The notes under the pieces: generated by a model
What the model saw: only the letters and a program-made list of their open reading frames with translations
Databases searched by the model: none
What the model was told of the DNA's origin: nothing
Part shown: in pieces, positions 22,167 through 30,990 of the stretch
How positions within the stretch are numbered: the first letter of the stretch is position 1
Layout of the letters: each line of letters opens with the position of its first letter
Position numbers and translations under genes: made by a program
Source of the DNA: Mycoplasmatota bacterium
GTDB taxonomy: Bacteria > Bacillota_I > Bacilli_A > Izemoplasmatales > Izemoplasmataceae
DNA length: 48,414 bases
Assembly (NCBI GenBank): GCA_030600605.1
Contig: JAUVLT010000006.1
Coordinates: 1-48,414 of the forward strand
Reading direction: 5' to 3'

Positions 22167-22769
22167 TTATAGTGGTTCACAAATATACCAAGCAGCTTGT
22201 TTTTTTACATTTATGACTCTAACAGATTTAAAATTTTCAGTTAATTCAGTCTTCACATTTTTGATAAAATTAAAATAATCTCCACCTTCAAACCACTCAA
22301 TGAGATTAGTAAAAAATGCTCGTTCTTCATTATAATCATGAATGACAACAAAATGTTTAGTAAGTCTACTCATTTCCTGATACATTTGTATTCTTTCTTC
22401 TTTTTTTAATCCATGCGCAACATAAGACGCAATTGACAAATCAAAACTCTTATTAGGAAATGGTAGTTTTGAACAAGTATTACATCTCACAAAATTTATT
22501 GCTTTATTCCCAGGTTTTTTAATTCCAATTTTCAACATCTTTTCTGCTGGTTCTATCCCTGTAACCTGTAATCCTTCTTGATTTAAAGCTGAGCATAAAG
22601 CTCCTGTTCCACAACCAACATCAATGATAGTTTGATATTTCGAATAATCTATATCATTACGCATTTCATCAATTATTACAAGGTAATTTTTCTTTTGAGA
22701 ATTATAAAAAAGCCCATAAATAGGTGCTATAAAATTGAATAGAAAATTCTTTTTTCTCTTTTCGCTCAT
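22167..22769 (-). CDS. Class I SAM-dependent methyltransferase
   Basis: IIDVGCGTGALCSALNQEGLQVTGIEPAEKML. Confidence 0.8.
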   Translation of the reverse strand: MSEKRKKNFLFNFIAPIYGLFYNSQKKNYLVIIDEMRNDIDYSKYQTIIDVGCGTGALCSALNQEGLQVTGIEPAEKMLKIGIKKPGNKAINFVRCNTCSKLPFPNKSFDLSIASYVAHGLKKEERIQMYQEMSRLTKHFVVIHDYNEERAFFTNLIEWFEGGDYFNFIKNVKTELTENFKSVRVINVKKQAAWYICEPL

Positions 22770-22992
22770 AATTACAGTCTCCTTAAATATTCAATAAACA
22801 CAATATTAATTTTCTCTTGTTTTTAATTATATGTGAAAAAACTAAAAATGTAAACATAAGATTATTTGGCTTTATCAATCGATAATATTTCTACTAACAC
22901 AGATAATAATCATAATTTTTTTCCTTTATTCGTATTAGTAAGTTTAAAATAATATATAGTCTTTTTTCTTCACATTATTAAGATTTCTATAT

Positions 22993-23023
22993 AAAAAGTC
23001 TATTCCGGTTGGAATAGACTTTT
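22993..23023. terminator. Intrinsic terminator
   Basis: aaaaagtctattccggttggaatagactttt. Confidence 0.7.
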
Positions 23024-23053
23024 CTAACACTATATACTCAATACGAAATATAT

Positions 23054-23671
23054 CTACTTTTGTAATTTTTCGTAACGTGCTTCAATAGTATCACAAATTC
23101 TCTTAAATTCTTTAGCCTCAAACATATTACCTATATTTAAATAGAGAATCTTTTCTTGAGGAACTTGATAATTCTTAAAGATGCGATCTAATACATCAAA
23201 GTAATTCTTATAATGAAATTTCAAATAGTCATGTTGATCTTTTTCAATGTCTCTACCACGTTTTCTAACGTTATCAAATAATTGATCTTCAGTTCGAACT
23301 AAAACAAGATGAATGTCTACATCTGGTAAACGTTTTAAATGCTCATCAGCAATAGCATATGTTAATGCAACTTCATATGCTGACATAATACCTTCTAAAC
23401 GCAATAATTCTGTAAACACAAGATTAGAAAATAATGTTGAATCAAAAATACAAGATTTAAAAGATTTAGAATTCCACATTAATAAAAATAATGATGAATA
23501 AAAAGCGTTTTGACTTAATAAAGCAAAGGTTTTTTTATTTTCGTAAAACAAAGGTAAATACTCGTTTTTTTCAACTGGTTCAGCTACCATTGGAACCTTG
23601 TAATGCTCTGATAATAATTTAGATAAAGTTGATTTCCCAGAACCAATTGGTCCGATTATTCCTATTCTCAT
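23054..23671 (-). CDS. Deoxynucleoside kinase (dAK/dGK family)
   Basis: RIGIIGPIGSGKSTLSKLL, VAEPVEKNEYLPLFYEN, RGRDIEKDQHDYLKFHYKNY. Confidence 0.85.
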   Translation of the reverse strand: MRIGIIGPIGSGKSTLSKLLSEHYKVPMVAEPVEKNEYLPLFYENKKTFALLSQNAFYSSLFLLMWNSKSFKSCIFDSTLFSNLVFTELLRLEGIMSAYEVALTYAIADEHLKRLPDVDIHLVLVRTEDQLFDNVRKRGRDIEKDQHDYLKFHYKNYFDVLDRIFKNYQVPQEKILYLNIGNMFEAKEFKRICDTIEARYEKLQK

Positions 23672-23909
23672 ATTAATCTCCTTAGTGTAAAACTATAAAA
23701 TAATTATATATAAAATATATTACTAAGTCAAAGCTAACTTGTTATTTTGTGTTTTATATGTAATCTTTATGTATTTGTTACACATCACTTAATACTGCCG
23801 TTTATATAAAATATGCTGTGAAGCAATATAAGATAATCAAATTGGAGAAGTTTAAAATCCCTAGAAGATAACCGCATCCATATAAAAAAATGTAATTAAT
23901 AATGATAAT

Positions 23910-24146
23910 TCAATTAAATATATTTAGTAGTTGAATGTTTTTATATACTACTTCTTTCCCTACTCTTTCAGAAATAATAAATCCTTCAGCTTCTAAGCTT
24001 TTTAAATATTTTGTCGCTGTTGGTCTCGATATATTAAGTTCACTCCTAAAGAATTCATTTTTAGTATATAGATATCCAAATAAGTGATTCACCATCTCTT
24101 CAGAGTAAATACTAGGCAAACGTAAATTCATTTCTATTTTTGTCAT
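23910..24146 (-). pseudogene. C-terminal winged-helix remnant of a Fic-family protein
   Basis: 78 aa: LPSIYSEEMVNHLFGYLYTKNEFFRSELNISRPTATKYLKSLEAEGFI resembles the Fic C-terminal wHTH; no Fic core (HPFxxGNGR) upstream. Confidence 0.6.
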
Positions 24147-24221
24147 AAATTGTAGTATTCATTTTTGTTGTCAAATATATTGTATCCCATTGAGGTAGCT
24201 CTTTGACACTCCTTTTCAAAC

Positions 24222-24316
24222 AAAAACCCAGAAATCTTATTACGACTAACCAAAGCCATATGATTTTCCAGGACGCGGGTACTATTGGTGGAGTTGAGTT
24301 TGGACCAACCCCTTTC
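24222..24316. repeat. Island repeat unit A: tmRNA-3'-end-like sequence joined to terminator-like hairpin (att-like, distal island boundary)
   Basis: ggacgcgggtactattggtggagttgag; shares 13 bp tggtggagttgag with the tmRNA 3' end. Read on minus: CTCAACTCCACCA-ATAGTACCC-GCGTCC-hairpin-TTTTTG. Confidence 0.65.
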
Positions 24317-24443
24317 ACAATAATAAACAGAAATACTTATGATTAACTATTCTATTCACATCATAATTTGGAAATCGCATTATGACCACGTTACCTAGGT
24401 TTAATTTCAAAAATAGTTTATAATAGGATAATTGTACAATATA

Positions 24444-24503
24444 TCGCTAATACTTGACTAAATGTCGCTAATACTTGACATTTATTGAATGAAATGATAT
24501 TCT
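24444..24503 (+). promoter_or_regulatory. Promoter with two 15-bp direct-repeat operators for the XRE operon
   Basis: tcgctaatacttgac at 24444-24458 and 24465-24479 (21-bp period); -35 TTGACA 24475-24480, 17 bp, -10 TATTCT 24498-24503. Confidence 0.65.
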
Positions 24504-24524
24504 TTTATTGAAATGAGGTGTGTT

Positions 24525-24842
24525 ATGGATAAGGAAAAGATTCTACAAAAAGCACAAAAAGATCAGAATGATGAACGATATAGAGTAATAATGACGAAGG
24601 GGACCTTGGTTGGTCTTGGGATGATGCTGGTAACTGTATTATTTCTAATTGTTTGGAATTTAATACAAGGTGAATTGATTTATGACTATATGTTAATTGT
24701 TTCATCACAATTAGTTGCCTTCAGTGTATTCCAATATATGAGAATGCCTGAAAAGAAAATATACGTATTATTAATTGTAGTCTTATCGTTGTTATTTATT
24801 GCAAATTTAATAGTCTATATAGCAAGTTTTGGAGTGATTTAA
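24525..24842 (+). CDS. Small membrane protein preceding an XRE regulator
   Basis: MDKEKILQKAQKDQNDERYRVIMTKGTLVGLGMML...; SD gaggtg; two base pairs before the next gene. Confidence 0.6.
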   Translation: MDKEKILQKAQKDQNDERYRVIMTKGTLVGLGMMLVTVLFLIVWNLIQGELIYDYMLIVSSQLVAFSVFQYMRMPEKKIYVLLIVVLSLLFIANLIVYIASFGVI

Positions 24843-24843
24843 T

Positions 24844-25062
24844 ATGAAGAAAAACGATCAATTACTCTTACATAATAGATTAAAAGTTGCTCGTGCTGAA
24901 AAAAGCATCACACAATTAGATTTATCAAAATTGGTGGGAGTATCACGCCAAACTATAAACTCAATTGAAAAAGCACAATTTAATCCATCAGCAAAACTAG
25001 CATTATTAGTCTGCATCGCATTAGATAAGAAATTTGAAGAACTATTTTATTTTGAAGTGTAG
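24844..25062 (+). CDS. XRE-family (Cro/CI-like) small transcriptional regulator
   Basis: RLKVARAEKSITQLDLSKLVGVSRQTINSIEKAQFNPSAKLALLVCIALDKKFEELF. Confidence 0.88.
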   Translation: MKKNDQLLLHNRLKVARAEKSITQLDLSKLVGVSRQTINSIEKAQFNPSAKLALLVCIALDKKFEELFYFEV

Positions 25063-25073
25063 GGGGGATATTT

Positions 25074-25862
25074 ATGTCATTTATTAAAAAGAATATGGAT
25101 TGGTTTCTTGTAGCATTTTATGCTCTTGCAACATTGTCATATCCAACAATCAAATTCATTACAGATATGTTACATTTTATTAACAATCACGGAAGTGAAA
25201 AAAAGAGCATAATGTTTCTATGGCGTTACATGTTATTAGATTCAGGTATGTCGGACTATCTTTATTCAGTAATGTTTTTTGTTTTACTATTACCAATACC
25301 TATTGTGATTCTTTCATCATATAGATTTCAGAAAAATGTTAATGAGAAAAATCTAATCCAGGATAATTTTAGCAAAGAAAATAATCAAAAGATTTTTAGA
25401 GAATTATTATATGCATATAAGAGAGTTATAATCTATATTTCTATTATTTCTTTATCAATGCTGCTTATTATCATTATTATCCCAAATAGTGGTCTTTACC
25501 TAAAAGGAGGTAACGAGGTAGGAGATGCCTTAAAAATGAACTTAGGACTACTTTTATTTGCATTAATAGTTACAAATGTGAGTGTAATTATTGTGAGATT
25601 CAGCAAAAAATATCGATACACTTTAATTATAAGCGTTTTAGGTTTTGTAATTGGAACACTATTGATAGGATTATTATTCGAAGGAATTAGAAATGCTGTT
25701 GGATTTGATTCGTTTTACCCAACGTTCATTTTGTATAATTTGATTTGGGAAACAAGAGGAATAACATACTTGATAGAATTATTTAATGGTGTTGTTACAT
25801 TCTTTATTACAGGATACGTAATTTACTTGCTCTATGTTGGAGACAAGTCCATTGAAGAATAA
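25074..25862 (+). CDS. Polytopic membrane protein, unknown function
   Basis: 262 aa with about six TMs; operonic with XRE regulator. Confidence 0.55.
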   Translation: MSFIKKNMDWFLVAFYALATLSYPTIKFITDMLHFINNHGSEKKSIMFLWRYMLLDSGMSDYLYSVMFFVLLLPIPIVILSSYRFQKNVNEKNLIQDNFSKENNQKIFRELLYAYKRVIIYISIISLSMLLIIIIIPNSGLYLKGGNEVGDALKMNLGLLLFALIVTNVSVIIVRFSKKYRYTLIISVLGFVIGTLLIGLLFEGIRNAVGFDSFYPTFILYNLIWETRGITYLIELFNGVVTFFITGYVIYLLYVGDKSIEE

Positions 25863-26111
25863 ATAAAGACAAGTAGTTAAACAAATACGATCTATTTATC
25901 AGGAGTTTCATAACGATGATTTCTATCTATTAGGGTGTTGATTTCTTTAAAGGAATCACACCTTTTTTTATTTCTATTTTCTCATTACATTTTATAATTA
26001 TCTTAACTCCCTATACTCCCTCGGTTTTTTTACAAGTAAGTTTTCTAATCTTAGTATAATTATCTTTAAACATCTTTATATAGATATTAACAGAGGTTAT
26101 TAACAATGATA

Positions 26112-26442
26112 TTGGACGCGGGTTCGATTCGCTAAAAACTCACTCCAACCCCTGTTGCAATAGGGTCCGAACGAAAAAACACCGATTTTGAAGCATGTTT
26201 TTCCTGTATTTTTGGGTAAATAAAAAACCGGAGATTCCATTAACGGCTATTTAAAGCCATCTGAAATTCCCGGACGCGGGTACTATTGTCTTGTCTTACC
26301 CGTGTTGCACGCACTTTCGCGCTGTCTTTCGGGTATTGCTTCCTAACACAAATTAAAGAAACGGCTAGTTTAGGTAAAACTGTGTTGTAAACACCTATTT
26401 AACCCCCTGTCCAACAAGGGGTGGAGTTGGGGGGTATTAAAC
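26112..26442. repeat. Island repeat unit B (long form, about 330 bp)
   Basis: TTGGACGCGGGTT...AACCCCCTGTCCAA inverted ends; internal terminator-like hairpin 26228-26273; block 26272-26347 closely matches 31148-31223; ends with ggggtggagttgggggg. Confidence 0.65.
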
Positions 26443-26475
26443 TTTTTGTTTCTTATGCATTTTGATTTGTATTTT

Positions 26476-27318
26476 TTATTCTTCCTTCAATGTATTAAGC
26501 AAACTCTTTATTGCATCAATTGTTTCCTCAAACTTCACATCTCCCGTGTATATATTTTGAGATGTATAATTTCCCCATTCAGTACGCATTTTCTCACTTT
26601 TTTCTATCCCAGTTAATATATCATAAATTCTATCCATATTCTTAATTGTTTTTCTATGATTCATTGTCTTAGCTAGTGCTTTAATTAAAAGGTCATTATC
26701 TATACTATCTATATATATCTTTAAAATGATATATACATCATAGAAATCTTTAGATCTTGTGTTTAATTCTCCCCTTGATAAAATTGTTTCAAGTTTCTCT
26801 GCAAGGATAGTTTCAGTATTATAACTCCATAATTCAATATCACTACTTTCAAAAAGTGATAGTATTGTTTTTAGAATCGGATTAGGAGTTACTATATCTC
26901 CAGTTGAAAAATCAAGTTTGAAGTGAACTTTTAGTGTTTTAAATTTACCAAGTACTGTTAGTCTGAGCCCAGCGTATTTATCATCTTCTCGTATATCTTC
27001 ACTTTTTACAATTACTAGTTTCACTCCATCTGCTACATCAACTTCAATTATTTCATTTACTATTTTTGTTACTTCTTCTTCAACCATTTTAATACCATTT
27101 ATAGTCATATCAATATCCATAGTTGTTCTTGACTCGATTCCAATCATTGAAGAAATTAAGAAACCCCCTTTAAGTATGAATTTACTCTTATATTTTGATA
27201 TACTCAACCGTTCTAGAAATCTTTCAAACATAAAATGCTGATATAATATTTGATGTGGTATATTTTTATCTTCTGAGTAATTTTTAATTAAGTTTTTTAA
27301 CTTCCCAACTGTCATCAT
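26476..27318 (-). CDS. abiEii: AbiEii-type nucleotidyltransferase toxin
   Basis: YKSKFILKGGFLISSMIGIESRTTMDIDMTI (GG...DIDM NTase motif); overlaps the AbiEi-like gene. Confidence 0.8.
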   Translation of the reverse strand: MMTVGKLKNLIKNYSEDKNIPHQILYQHFMFERFLERLSISKYKSKFILKGGFLISSMIGIESRTTMDIDMTINGIKMVEEEVTKIVNEIIEVDVADGVKLVIVKSEDIREDDKYAGLRLTVLGKFKTLKVHFKLDFSTGDIVTPNPILKTILSLFESSDIELWSYNTETILAEKLETILSRGELNTRSKDFYDVYIILKIYIDSIDNDLLIKALAKTMNHRKTIKNMDRIYDILTGIEKSEKMRTEWGNYTSQNIYTGDVKFEETIDAIKSLLNTLKEE

Positions 27319-27908
27319 AAAAGTACCTCCATATAAGTTCTAGCTTTTTCATCCACTTTAAGTTTCTTAGCAATTTCGAACAAAGTATATAAATCTTTAT
27401 TTTTCATTTTCGAATATGTTTTAAAAGCATTTGTTGCTTCTTCACTGCTTACATGACTATGACTCCTTAAAATATCACACAATGTTCTTTCGATACTATA
27501 TACATTAACTACATTATCATTCATCGTATTTATCTTTGTTAACCCAAGAGTATAATACTTATCAACTACCCTGTATACTTCTATATTGTTGTTTTTTGCA
27601 TTTGTAATATTATAATTCAAAGGAAATGTCATTGTATATTTCAAGGGTGTTCTATCTGTAAGACCAAAAAGAAATAGTGCTGTCCCATGTGAGTAAATAC
27701 CTTTCTTAAATCTGTGTTGCATACTGAACATCTCATCATCAAAAAAGTTAACAAGCATATATACTCCTCGTTCTACTCTTTCAATTAAACCTTTTTTAAC
27801 TAATCCTTTTAAATATTCTCTATGAATACCAAGCTTTGTTACTTCTTTTGATGTAATATATCCATTGTTTTTTTTAGCTAATTTGATCAACATGTTATAA
27901 TTGTTCAT
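27315..27908 (-). CDS. abiEi: AbiEi-type antitoxin
   Basis: MLIKLAKKNNGYITSKEVTKLGIHREYLKGLVKKGLIERVERGVYML wHTH; GTALFLFGLTDRTPLKYTMTFP. Confidence 0.8.
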   Translation of the reverse strand: MNNYNMLIKLAKKNNGYITSKEVTKLGIHREYLKGLVKKGLIERVERGVYMLVNFFDDEMFSMQHRFKKGIYSHGTALFLFGLTDRTPLKYTMTFPLNYNITNAKNNNIEVYRVVDKYYTLGLTKINTMNDNVVNVYSIERTLCDILRSHSHVSSEEATNAFKTYSKMKNKDLYTLFEIAKKLKVDEKARTYMEVLL

Positions 27909-27927
27909 ATCATCACCTCTTGACTTA

Positions 27928-27966
27928 TATGCATATAGTTTATCATATGTTATGCATAATTGTCAA
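27928..27966 (-). promoter_or_regulatory. abiE promoter/operator region
   Basis: Minus strand TTGACA-18 bp-TAAACT flanked by two TATGCATA palindromes (27928-27935 and 27951-27958). Confidence 0.5.
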
Positions 27967-27994
27967 ACAATAATATAGATATGAAAGGAATAAT

Positions 27995-28429
27995 ATGTAT
28001 AATGAAATATCAATTAATTCAAAATTAGAAGTTGTAGATCAATTTGTCAATGGAGTATCTGTAAAAGAAATACTTAAAACAAATAATATTAGTAAAAGTA
28101 CAGTATACAATTGGATTCATCAATATAAGAACATTGTTCATTACCCCAATATTGAATATAGAATTAAAAGAGTTTCTGATTTAGAAAAAATAATAGAAAA
28201 TCTAAGGATTGAACTTGAAATATTACAAATAGTTTCACCTATTTCAAATTATTCCAATATTAATAAAGTGAAAATAATTGATAACTTAAAATCAAAATTC
28301 TCAATTCAATCGCTTTGTAGAGCATTAGATATAAGAAAATCAATATACTATTATCATTCACAAAAGAAGGAAACGTATATTGAAAAAGAAGAGTTATTCT
28401 ATTTAGATTATTCCGATTTCAAACAATAG
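27995..28429 (+). pseudogene. Truncated IS3-family transposase (N-terminal helix-turn-helix part only)
   Basis: VKEILKTNNISKSTVYNWIHQYK...SIQSLCRALDIRKSIYYYH parallels 36229-37344 but lacks the DDE catalytic core. Confidence 0.7.
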
Positions 28430-28437
28430 AGTCCAAA

Positions 28438-28467
28438 TAAAAAAATCTGGAATATTCCAGATTTTTG
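28438..28467. terminator. Intrinsic terminator
   Basis: aaaaaaatctggaatattccagattttt. Confidence 0.7.
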
Positions 28468-28496
28468 TGTACAATTTTCTATACATAGTCGGAAAA

Positions 28497-28535
28497 TGGT
28501 GGAGTTGAGGGTCCCTGAACGATACCCTCGTCCAC
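28497..28535. repeat. Island repeat unit C: tmRNA-3'-end-like
   Basis: tggtggagttgagggtccctgaacgataccctcgtccac; right 38 bp nearly identical to unit D. Confidence 0.7.
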
Positions 28536-28579
28536 AAGTTTTCAATCTAAATTGATGTGATAAAACTAGAGGAGTGTTC

Positions 28580-29488
28580 CTAATTTGTTTTCAATAGAGT
28601 TTCAAGTTTTTCAATCGATTTGATTAACTGATTAAGGTTCAATTTATACCACTTTGTTTTGTCCCAATTTCTAGTTTTATGGGCACTTACAATCCCTAAA
28701 TAGTTGTTTAATTTTGCACATTCATACTCTAAAAGAAATCTCTCATATGTTAACTTGAAAATTTCTTGATTTATCGAATCATAATATATTTTAATAATAT
28801 CATTTTCCCACGCTTCATTTATCCAAGGTATTGTTTTGTTAAAATCGCCAAGCAATCTGCCTAAATCAAGAATATATGGACCATTTCTGCCTGTCTCCCA
28901 ATCAATTACTTTCACATCGCCATCATAAGATACAACAAAATTTAATGGAATCAAATCACCATGAGTAAAAGTTGTTCTTGAGTTACCTAGTATTTTTTGT
29001 GATTTCTTAATTGTATTGATGTAATGTTGTGTGAGATCATTATCCAGTAACTTATCAATTTCTCCATCTTCTCTTTTTTCCCATTGTTTAATATTTGAAA
29101 GTCCTTTATCGTTATTTCCAAAAAAAGAATGAATATTGGCAAGCTTTTTCACTAATAATTCCACGCTACTTTTATCAAGCGGTGAGGTCTTCTCATCAAT
29201 ATATTCCATTGCAATCCAAATGTTATCCTCTTCCTTTTCTATAAAATATATTTTTGGCACAATTCTATTTTCATAATATTCTAACAACTTATATGAGTTG
29301 ATTTCATTTTGGTCAATTGCTTTCTTTAATACTATTTTTATTTTATTTGATTGTATCACAAACACGTCGTATTCCCTCTCATATTCCTCAGAGTAAAATT
29401 GTTTTACTGTAAAGGGGGTACTTACCAAATCGATTAATTTCTTATTCTGAAGTATTTTACTATATAATTTACATTTAATAAGTATCAT
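28580..29488 (-). CDS. APH-family phosphotransferase
   Basis: TFTHGDLIPLNFVVSYDGDVKVIDWETGRNGPYILDLGRLLGD (HGD...N and DWE motifs). Confidence 0.8.
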   Translation of the reverse strand: MILIKCKLYSKILQNKKLIDLVSTPFTVKQFYSEEYEREYDVFVIQSNKIKIVLKKAIDQNEINSYKLLEYYENRIVPKIYFIEKEEDNIWIAMEYIDEKTSPLDKSSVELLVKKLANIHSFFGNNDKGLSNIKQWEKREDGEIDKLLDNDLTQHYINTIKKSQKILGNSRTTFTHGDLIPLNFVVSYDGDVKVIDWETGRNGPYILDLGRLLGDFNKTIPWINEAWENDIIKIYYDSINQEIFKLTYERFLLEYECAKLNNYLGIVSAHKTRNWDKTKWYKLNLNQLIKSIEKLETLLKTN

Positions 29489-29582
29489 ATTAATCTCCTT
29501 TGTACAAGTATAGTATTCTGTTATTGGTTATTATACCACATCTTATTGAAATAAAACTTTTGGATTCAATATTCAACACTAC

Positions 29583-29792
29583 TAGACAGGGGTTCAAAGA
29601 GCCAAAAACTCAAACTCACCTTATTGCAACATAAAACCAACTCAACAACACCAATATCAGTGTCCATTTCACAACCAAAAATCAGTAAACAAAAACCGAG
29701 AAATCTATACACAGCTATAACTAGCCATTAAATCTCTCGGACGCGGATACTATTGGTGGAGTTGAGAGTCCCTGAACGATACCCTCGTCCAC
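29583..29792. repeat. Island repeat unit D: hairpin plus tmRNA-3'-end-like sequence
   Basis: tagacaggggttcaaag...ccgagaaatctatacacagctataactagccattaaatctctcggacgcggatactattggtggagttgagagtccctgaacgataccctcgtccac. Confidence 0.7.
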
Positions 29793-29794
29793 TT

Positions 29795-30292
29795 TTATTT
29801 GATTACTTTATAGATCAGGTTCTTCTCTCCTTCTTCGATAATTTCATCAATCAAAATACCAGCATTATTCAATATGACTTTCTTACTGGCAATATTGTTT
29901 TCGAGACAGGTAATGATCACAGGATAGATTTTAAGATTTTTTGTGATTTGTATAGCTTCTTTTAATACTAATGTTGCATAGCCTTTTTTTCTTTCACTTG
30001 GTCTTATTGAGTAGCCAATATGACCTGCAGTATACCATTCTTTGGGTAAATTAAGCCTGATATCTATCATCCCAACCATTTTGTCGTTTTCTATACAAAC
30101 ATATGTGTATGACTGTATTCTCTTAGTTGATTTTCCTAATACTATTTTATCAAGTTCATCAAACCAATCATCAATATTTAGATAATGATGTATTCCACAT
30201 CCACCATTAACTTTATTATGGTATTTCAAATATTCATTTTTATAATCTTGTATCATTTCTTTATGTTTTCTTGCTACTTGAATTAATTTCAT
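29795..30292 (-). CDS. GNAT-family N-acetyltransferase
   Basis: HIGYSIRPSERKKGYATLVLKEAIQ acetyl-CoA binding motif. Confidence 0.85.
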   Translation of the reverse strand: MKLIQVARKHKEMIQDYKNEYLKYHNKVNGGCGIHHYLNIDDWFDELDKIVLGKSTKRIQSYTYVCIENDKMVGMIDIRLNLPKEWYTAGHIGYSIRPSERKKGYATLVLKEAIQITKNLKIYPVIITCLENNIASKKVILNNAGILIDEIIEEGEKNLIYKVIK

Positions 30293-30337
30293 AAATCTTA
30301 CCCCATTTTTATATTTTTTACTTTCTAGCTTAGTTTT

Positions 30338-30604
30338 TCACATTCTCTTTAATATATCGTGATGACCTATATCTAACATTAAAATTAAATTATCATTTTG
30401 ATAAGTCCAAATCACTCTTATTGACATATTTATACTTGACTCAAACAATATTTTACTACCTTTAATCTTTTTTGATCGAAGACTTGGATGTTTATGATTT
30501 TCTACAAATATTGTTAATTTCTTATAGAATATTTTCTTTTCTTGCTCTTGTAACTTAGAAAAAGACTTTTTGAATCTACTTGAAAATAGTAATTCATATT
30601 TCAT
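30338..30604 (-). CDS. RelE/ParE-superfamily toxin-like protein
   Basis: 88 aa: FSSRFKKSFSKLQEQEKKIFYKKLTIFVENHKHPSLRSKKIKGSKILFESSINMSIRVIWTYQNDNLILMLDIGHHD. Confidence 0.7.
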   Translation of the reverse strand: MKYELLFSSRFKKSFSKLQEQEKKIFYKKLTIFVENHKHPSLRSKKIKGSKILFESSINMSIRVIWTYQNDNLILMLDIGHHDILKRM

Positions 30605-30900
30605 TACTTTTTCTCGTTTTCTTTTACATAATTATCTTCATCCGGTTCTTCAAGATAATTGATGGCTTCTTCTACAGATTTAAATGGACCAACATTATAC
30701 TCAGTTGATTCTTCATTTATTCTCATAACAGTATCCTCTAATTTCTTAATATAGGATTTTGAATATACTGCAACAGGTTCGATGACAATCAGACCATCTT
30801 TTACTGAAATATCAAGATGATCCCCCTCATTAAGATTTAACTCAGTGACAATTTCTTTAGGTATTGTAACTTGTGATTTTTTTCTTAACTCAATAATCAT
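30604..30900 (-). CDS. AbrB/MazE-like swapped-hairpin antitoxin
   Basis: IELRKKSQVTIPKEIVTELNLNEGDHLDISVKDGLIVIEP; overlaps toxin start. Confidence 0.8.
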   Translation of the reverse strand: MIIELRKKSQVTIPKEIVTELNLNEGDHLDISVKDGLIVIEPVAVYSKSYIKKLEDTVMRINEESTEYNVGPFKSVEEAINYLEEPDEDNYVKENEKK

Positions 30901-30990
30901 GAAATCAACTCCTTTTCTTACTTTCCTACTTTCTTACTTAATTTTAGCACTTATCTAAATTTATTGCAACAAATTAAAAAAATTGGTTGA

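Noticed and set aside
22090-22278. Plus-strand 62-aa ORF
   Set aside because: Overlaps the intergenic hairpin (aactacatattcaa...ttgaatatgtagtt) and the methyltransferase 3' end; no SD or family support.
24286-24298. Island encodes its own integrase
   Set aside because: Checked the listed ORFs: only IS3 DDE transposases are present, with no tyrosine or serine recombinase motif recognised in the window.
24112-24318. 68-aa minus ORF spanning repeat unit A
   Set aside because: Runs through the terminator-like hairpin and tmRNA-like sequence; no protein similarity recognised, so probably non-coding.
26112-26135. tRNA-like T-arm GCGGGTTCGATTCGC
   Set aside because: No acceptor, D or anticodon arms around it; best explained as the tmRNA-T-arm-like end of repeat unit B.
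27995-28429. Stand-alone HTH regulator
   Set aside because: Parallels the N-terminus of the 36229 transposase and sits by the same IS end sequence; better read as a truncated transposase.
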